A DNA stretch of 64,000 nt from CAZIVP01 sp964542915 (GTDB lineage Bacteria; Calditrichota; Calditrichia; Calditrichales; Calditrichaceae): NCBI GenBank assembly GCA_964542915.1, contig CAZIVP010000009.1, forward strand, positions 62,001 to 126,000, read 5' to 3'. Below, piece after piece: positions 61,247-64,000 of this stretch. Numbering within the stretch: the first letter of the stretch is position 1; every line of letters begins with the position of its first letter. The notes under the pieces are model-generated. The model did not search any database, had not been told where the DNA came from, and saw nothing but the letters and a program-made list of their open reading frames with translations. The position numbers were made by a program, and so were the translations under genes.

Positions 61247-62419
61247 ATGGCGAGAGCTATCGTCATTATTTTAGATGGAGTCGGAATTGGGGAGTTGCCG
61301 GATGCAGATCAATTCAATGACCGCGGAAGCCATACATTGGGCAATTTAGCAAAAGCCGTTGGCGGCCTGGATTTACCAAACATGGAATCCCTGGGACTTG
61401 CCAAGATTGAGCCTTTGGAGGGCATGCGCGGCGATATAAGTGCGTTAGCGAATTACGGCAAGATGGCCGAAGTTTCCGCCGGTAAGGATTCCACGACAGG
61501 CCACTGGGAATTGGCGGGCCTTGTTTCGAGTAAGCCCTTTCCTACCTACCCCGACGGTTTCCCGAAAGAAATCCTCGACGAATTTAAACGATTGACAGGT
61601 TATGATGTTTTGGGTAACAAACCGGCTTCCGGCACGGAAATTATCAAAGAGCTGGGTCAAGAACATCGAAAGACGGGGAAGCCTATCGTATACACATCTG
61701 CAGACTCGGTTTTCCAGATTGCGGCTCATGAAGAGATTATTCCATTAGAACAGTTATACGAATTATGCCAGATTGCCCGAAATATGTTAAAGGGAAAACA
61801 CGCTGTTGCGCGGGTGATTGCAAGACCTTTTGTCGGAGATCAGCCCGATAATTTTACGAGAACCCAATATCGTAAGGATTATTCGCTTGAACCAAATGGC
61901 GCTACATTGCATCAAAATTTAAAAGATGCCGGCATCAAAACCGTCGGCATCGGTAAAGTAAACGATCTTTATGCGCTCAAAGGGATCGAAGAGAGCGTCT
62001 ATACCAAAACCAATGCCGAGGGAATGGAAGCGATTCTGAAGGCGCTCGATCATTATCAGGATGGTTTTATTATGGTGAATCTGGTAGATTTCGACATGCT
62101 TTGGGGGCATCGTAACAATCCGGAAGGATTTTACAAGGGTTTAAAAGAATTTGATGCCTGGCTGCCTGCTTTTATGGAAAAGCTTGCTGAAACCGATCTC
62201 GTTATCATTACCGCCGATCACGGCAATGATCCAACGACGCCGAGTACAGATCATTCACGGGAGTATGTACCCGTACTGGCGTTCGGGAAGCCATACGAAC
62301 AGAACGTTAATCTTGGTGTGCGGGAAACTTTTGCGGATATGCAGGCGACGCTCGCCGAGTATTTTGGTATAAGCAATACCGGCAAAGGAACAAGTTTCCT
62401 GGCACAAATTATAAAATAG
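61247..62419 (+). CDS. deoB: Phosphopentomutase
   Basis: A 390-residue Mn2+-dependent enzyme that interconverts ribose-1-P and ribose-5-P (and the 2-deoxy forms) in nucleoside breakdown. Alkaline-phosphatase-superfamily metal residues are visible: VIILDGVGIGELPDA, KDSTTGHWE (the phosphorylated Thr), VDFDMLWGHRN, and TADHGNDPTTPSTDHSREY with two histidines. Length and sequence match DeoB. A TATAAT -10 element is present at 61217-61222. It is followed by two EutN-like genes, the first 14 bases downstream, suggesting that the pentose phosphate product is handled near a microcompartment component. Confidence 0.95.
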   Translation: MARAIVIILDGVGIGELPDADQFNDRGSHTLGNLAKAVGGLDLPNMESLGLAKIEPLEGMRGDISALANYGKMAEVSAGKDSTTGHWELAGLVSSKPFPTYPDGFPKEILDEFKRLTGYDVLGNKPASGTEIIKELGQEHRKTGKPIVYTSADSVFQIAAHEEIIPLEQLYELCQIARNMLKGKHAVARVIARPFVGDQPDNFTRTQYRKDYSLEPNGATLHQNLKDAGIKTVGIGKVNDLYALKGIEESVYTKTNAEGMEAILKALDHYQDGFIMVNLVDFDMLWGHRNNPEGFYKGLKEFDAWLPAFMEKLAETDLVIITADHGNDPTTPSTDHSREYVPVLAFGKPYEQNVNLGVRETFADMQATLAEYFGISNTGKGTSFLAQIIK

Positions 62420-62433
62420 CGTAGGGGTAATAA

Positions 62434-62724
62434 TTGGTTCTGGGTAAGGTCGTCGGAACCGTGTGGGCAACCCGCAAAGACGAGAAACTGGTCGGTATGA
62501 AACTCTTAATTGTGCGGCACGTCCACATGGATTTTACTTTGAAATCCAGCTATGTGGTTGCCGTGGATAGTGTGGGTGCCGGTATCGGCGAAATTGTTTT
62601 GGTAACCAGCGGAAGTTCCGCCCGGCAGTCGGCGTTAACGCAGGGGAAACCGGTAGACGCTGTTATATCGGCGATTATCGATAAATTGGATTTATCCGGA
62701 GATGAACAGAATGAATCTGGGTAA
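62434..62724 (+). CDS. EutN/CcmL-family microcompartment vertex protein (first)
   Basis: A 96-residue protein of the BMC-P/EutN-CcmL family: LGKVVGTVWATRKDEKLVGM, VAVDSVGAGIGEIVLVTSGSSAR. Members are pentamers capping bacterial microcompartment vertices. TTG 62434 is used because AGGGG lies six bases upstream. It overlaps the next gene by 14 bases. No BMC-H or BMC-T shell gene is in the window. Confidence 0.92.
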   Translation: MVLGKVVGTVWATRKDEKLVGMKLLIVRHVHMDFTLKSSYVVAVDSVGAGIGEIVLVTSGSSARQSALTQGKPVDAVISAIIDKLDLSGDEQNESG

Positions 62725-62980
62725 AATTGTGGGATCCATCTGGGCCACACAGAAAGATGCAAATCTGGAAGGATTGCGAATGCAAATTGTGCAACCGGTG
62801 AATGTGGAAAAGAAAGCATTAGGCATGCCTCTGATTGCGGTTGATACGGTGGGCGCCGGTATCGGTGAATTCATCTATTATGTAACCGCTTATGAAGCTG
62901 TCATCCCTTTGATGAAAAAACCGGCCCTTGCCGATGCTTCGATAGTCGGTATTGTAGATAAAATCGAACTTAAAGTCTAA
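62711..62980 (+). CDS. EutN/CcmL-family microcompartment vertex protein (second)
   Basis: An 89-residue paralogue: LGKIVGSIWATQKDANLEGL, IAVDTVGAGIGEFIYYVTAYEA. The VDxVGAGIGE core is kept, while the following GSSAR loop of the first copy is replaced by YVTAYEAVIPLMKK, so the pair is diverged. ATG 62711 follows GGAG with a fitting distance; ATG 62702 is also possible. It is tightly coupled with the first copy and followed five bases later by the coiled-coil gene. Confidence 0.9.
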   Translation: MNLGKIVGSIWATQKDANLEGLRMQIVQPVNVEKKALGMPLIAVDTVGAGIGEFIYYVTAYEAVIPLMKKPALADASIVGIVDKIELKV

Positions 62981-62984
62981 AACG

Positions 62985-63299
62985 ATGAGTTTGTGGAAAT
63001 ACATAAAAAAAAGCTTAAGAGACGGTTTACAGACCGCCAGCGAGATTACCACTGAGTATACCAAAGCCGGCAGGCTTAAAATCGACGTTGTCGGCGTAAA
63101 AAAAGAAATCGAAGAAAAATTTATTGAACTTGGAGGCCGTCTTTATCATTCAATTGTCAAACATAAGAAGTATGATGTGAAAGACGATAAACAGATGATG
63201 CAAATCATCGAACAAATTAAGGAATTGGAAGAAGAACTGGCGGTTTTACAGGAGCAATTAAAAAAAGTACGGGACAAAGAAGATATAGAACCGGAATGA
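62985..63299 (+). CDS. Coiled-coil protein of unknown function
   Basis: A 104-residue, mostly helical protein: an amphipathic N-terminus (MSLWKYIKKSLRDGLQTASE), a central segment KIDVVGVKKEIEEKFIELGG, and a C-terminal coiled coil (IIEQIKELEEELAVLQEQL). No family is recognised with certainty. Co-transcription with the two EutN-like genes (gap of four bases) suggests a role linked to them, for example as an encapsulation or scaffold partner; this is inference only. Confidence 0.75.
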   Translation: MSLWKYIKKSLRDGLQTASEITTEYTKAGRLKIDVVGVKKEIEEKFIELGGRLYHSIVKHKKYDVKDDKQMMQIIEQIKELEEELAVLQEQLKKVRDKEDIEPE

Positions 63300-63385
63300 G
63301 AAATATTGAACATAGGTTAAACGTTGTTTACATGTGCAATTATGATAATAAAAGGCTAACTATATATTTTTAATAACTTAGGTAA

Positions 63386-63401
63386 GGTTTAACGTTAAAC
63401 C
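63386..63401. promoter_or_regulatory. 16-bp palindrome upstream of primary sigma gene
   Basis: Perfect palindrome GGTTTAACGTTAAACC, 22 bases before the GTG start of the sigma gene. A related imperfect sequence (GGTTAAACGTTGTTTAC) lies at 63315-63331. The half-site GTTTAA is shared with the palindrome at 10293-10306. It may be an operator or a stem in the leader. Confidence 0.4.
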
Positions 63402-63423
63402 CTAAAATTATAGAGGTGGTTTG

Positions 63424-64000
63424 GTGAGTGATTTTTTCATTAGCAAGAATCAATCGTTGGAAAATTATTTACGTGAAATCGGTGAAGTAAAACTCCTCAC
63501 ACCGGAAGAGGAGATCGAATTAGCAAAACGGATTAAACAGAATGACCAGGAAGCGTTAAAGCGATTGGTTAGCGCCAATTTACGTTTTGTTGTAAGTGTT
63601 GCCAAATCGTACCAAAACTACGGTTTGTCGTTAGAAGATTTGATTAATGAAGGCAATTTAGGCCTGATGAAAGCCGCTTATCGCTTTGACGAGACCCGCG
63701 GTTTTAAATTTATTTCGTATGCTGTATGGTGGATTAAACAATCCATCTTGCAAGCTATAGCCGAACAGTCGCGATTGGTCCGCTTACCTTTAAACCGGGT
63801 CGGCACTTTGACCAAAATTGGCAAAGTCTATAGTATGTTGGAGCAGGAATATGAACGCGAGCCCACTGCTGAGGAAATTGCCAACGTGCTCGAAGTTGAC
63901 AGCGGCGATATTACCGATACTATTAAAATGGCAACCCGTTCGGTATCCATGGATTCGCCGTTGCAAAAAAACAGCGACAGCCGTCTTATTGATATCATAC
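63424..64000 (+). CDS. rpoD: Primary RNA polymerase sigma factor RpoD/SigA (3' end outside window)
   Basis: The first 192 codons of a group-1 sigma factor. It starts directly with region 1.2 ([20 protein letters not shown]), then region 2 ([56 protein letters not shown]) and region 3 ([32 protein letters not shown]). There is no region 1.1, the short form common in Bacteroidota, Chlorobiota and relatives. The GTG start at 63424 follows GAGGTGG. The frame is open at the window end. Confidence 0.95.
   Translation, partial: MSDFFISKNQSLENYLREIGEVKLLTPEEEIELAKRIKQNDQEALKRLVSANLRFVVSVAKSYQNYGLSLEDLINEGNLGLMKAAYRFDETRGFKFISYAVWWIKQSILQAIAEQSRLVRLPLNRVGTLTKIGKVYSMLEQEYEREPTAEEIANVLEVDSGDITDTIKMATRSVSMDSPLQKNSDSRLIDII

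Overview
The window suggests a member of the FCB branch of bacteria, most likely a Calditrichota (Caldithrix-like) or related marine/anaerobic lineage. The reasons are two secreted proteins with C-terminal type IX secretion (Por) sorting domains, a complete Bat (aerotolerance) cluster, a gliding-type (GldA/F/G-like) ABC exporter, Reg_prop/Y_Y_Y sensor kinases, and a short primary sigma factor without region 1.1. The species cannot be named from sequence alone. No tRNA, rRNA, CRISPR array or intact insertion sequence was seen.

Layout. 1-5 kb: the 3' part of a propeller-type sensor kinase, its LuxR-type response regulator, and an exported protein. 5-10.3 kb: ion transport, with two different cation/proton antiporters and a CorA magnesium channel gene interrupted by one in-frame stop. 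10.6-11.7 kb: L-lactate dehydrogenase. 12-19.7 kb: a thirteen-gene co-directional operon of ferredoxin-type MRP/MinD ATPases, two NifX-like proteins, a DUF5320 protein, a KaiC-like P-loop protein, a DUF59-like protein, CGGC-domain and zinc-ribbon proteins, a metallo-beta-lactamase-fold enzyme, a radical SAM protein and a predicted 10-TM heavy-metal exporter. Its promoter carries two copies of a TGAA-N6-TTCA dyad, which is the ArsR/SmtB operator pattern. 20.3-23.4 kb: an ECF sigma/anti-sigma pair and a BamA/TamA-type barrel. 23.5-28.7 kb: TrkH and TrkA potassium uptake genes on either side of a frameshifted S8 protease gene on the opposite strand.

29-46 kb is one long co-directional cluster. 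It runs from a TPR lipoprotein through a BatD-like protein, MoxR, DUF58, a TPR/SurA-like lipoprotein, a second BatD-like protein, a GldA-GldF-GldG-DUF4340 ABC exporter, then BatA, BatB, BatC, BatD, BatE and a SPOR lipoprotein. MoxR and the VWA proteins (DUF58, BatA, BatB) probably form an envelope assembly or chaperone machine, and the embedded exporter suggests a shared envelope job. 46-48 kb: RtcB RNA ligase with archease. 48-51.5 kb: an unrecognised large lipoprotein and a DUF5723-like outer-membrane protein. 52-58 kb: assorted single genes (LysE, NfeD-like, HAD, SDR, GNAT, DinB) and a beta-helix secreted protein. 58.3-59.6 kb: a second ECF sigma/anti-sigma operon with a YbjQ-type protein. 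60-64 kb: a double GNAT protein, phosphopentomutase, two tandem EutN/CcmL microcompartment vertex proteins without any shell hexamer gene, a coiled-coil protein, and the start of the primary sigma factor gene.

Points that most deserve attention are the metal-operon promoter and operators, the fused Bat/Gld cluster, the orphan EutN pair, and two genes (corA, S8 protease) each broken by a single lesion. Those lesions could be genuine decay or assembly errors.
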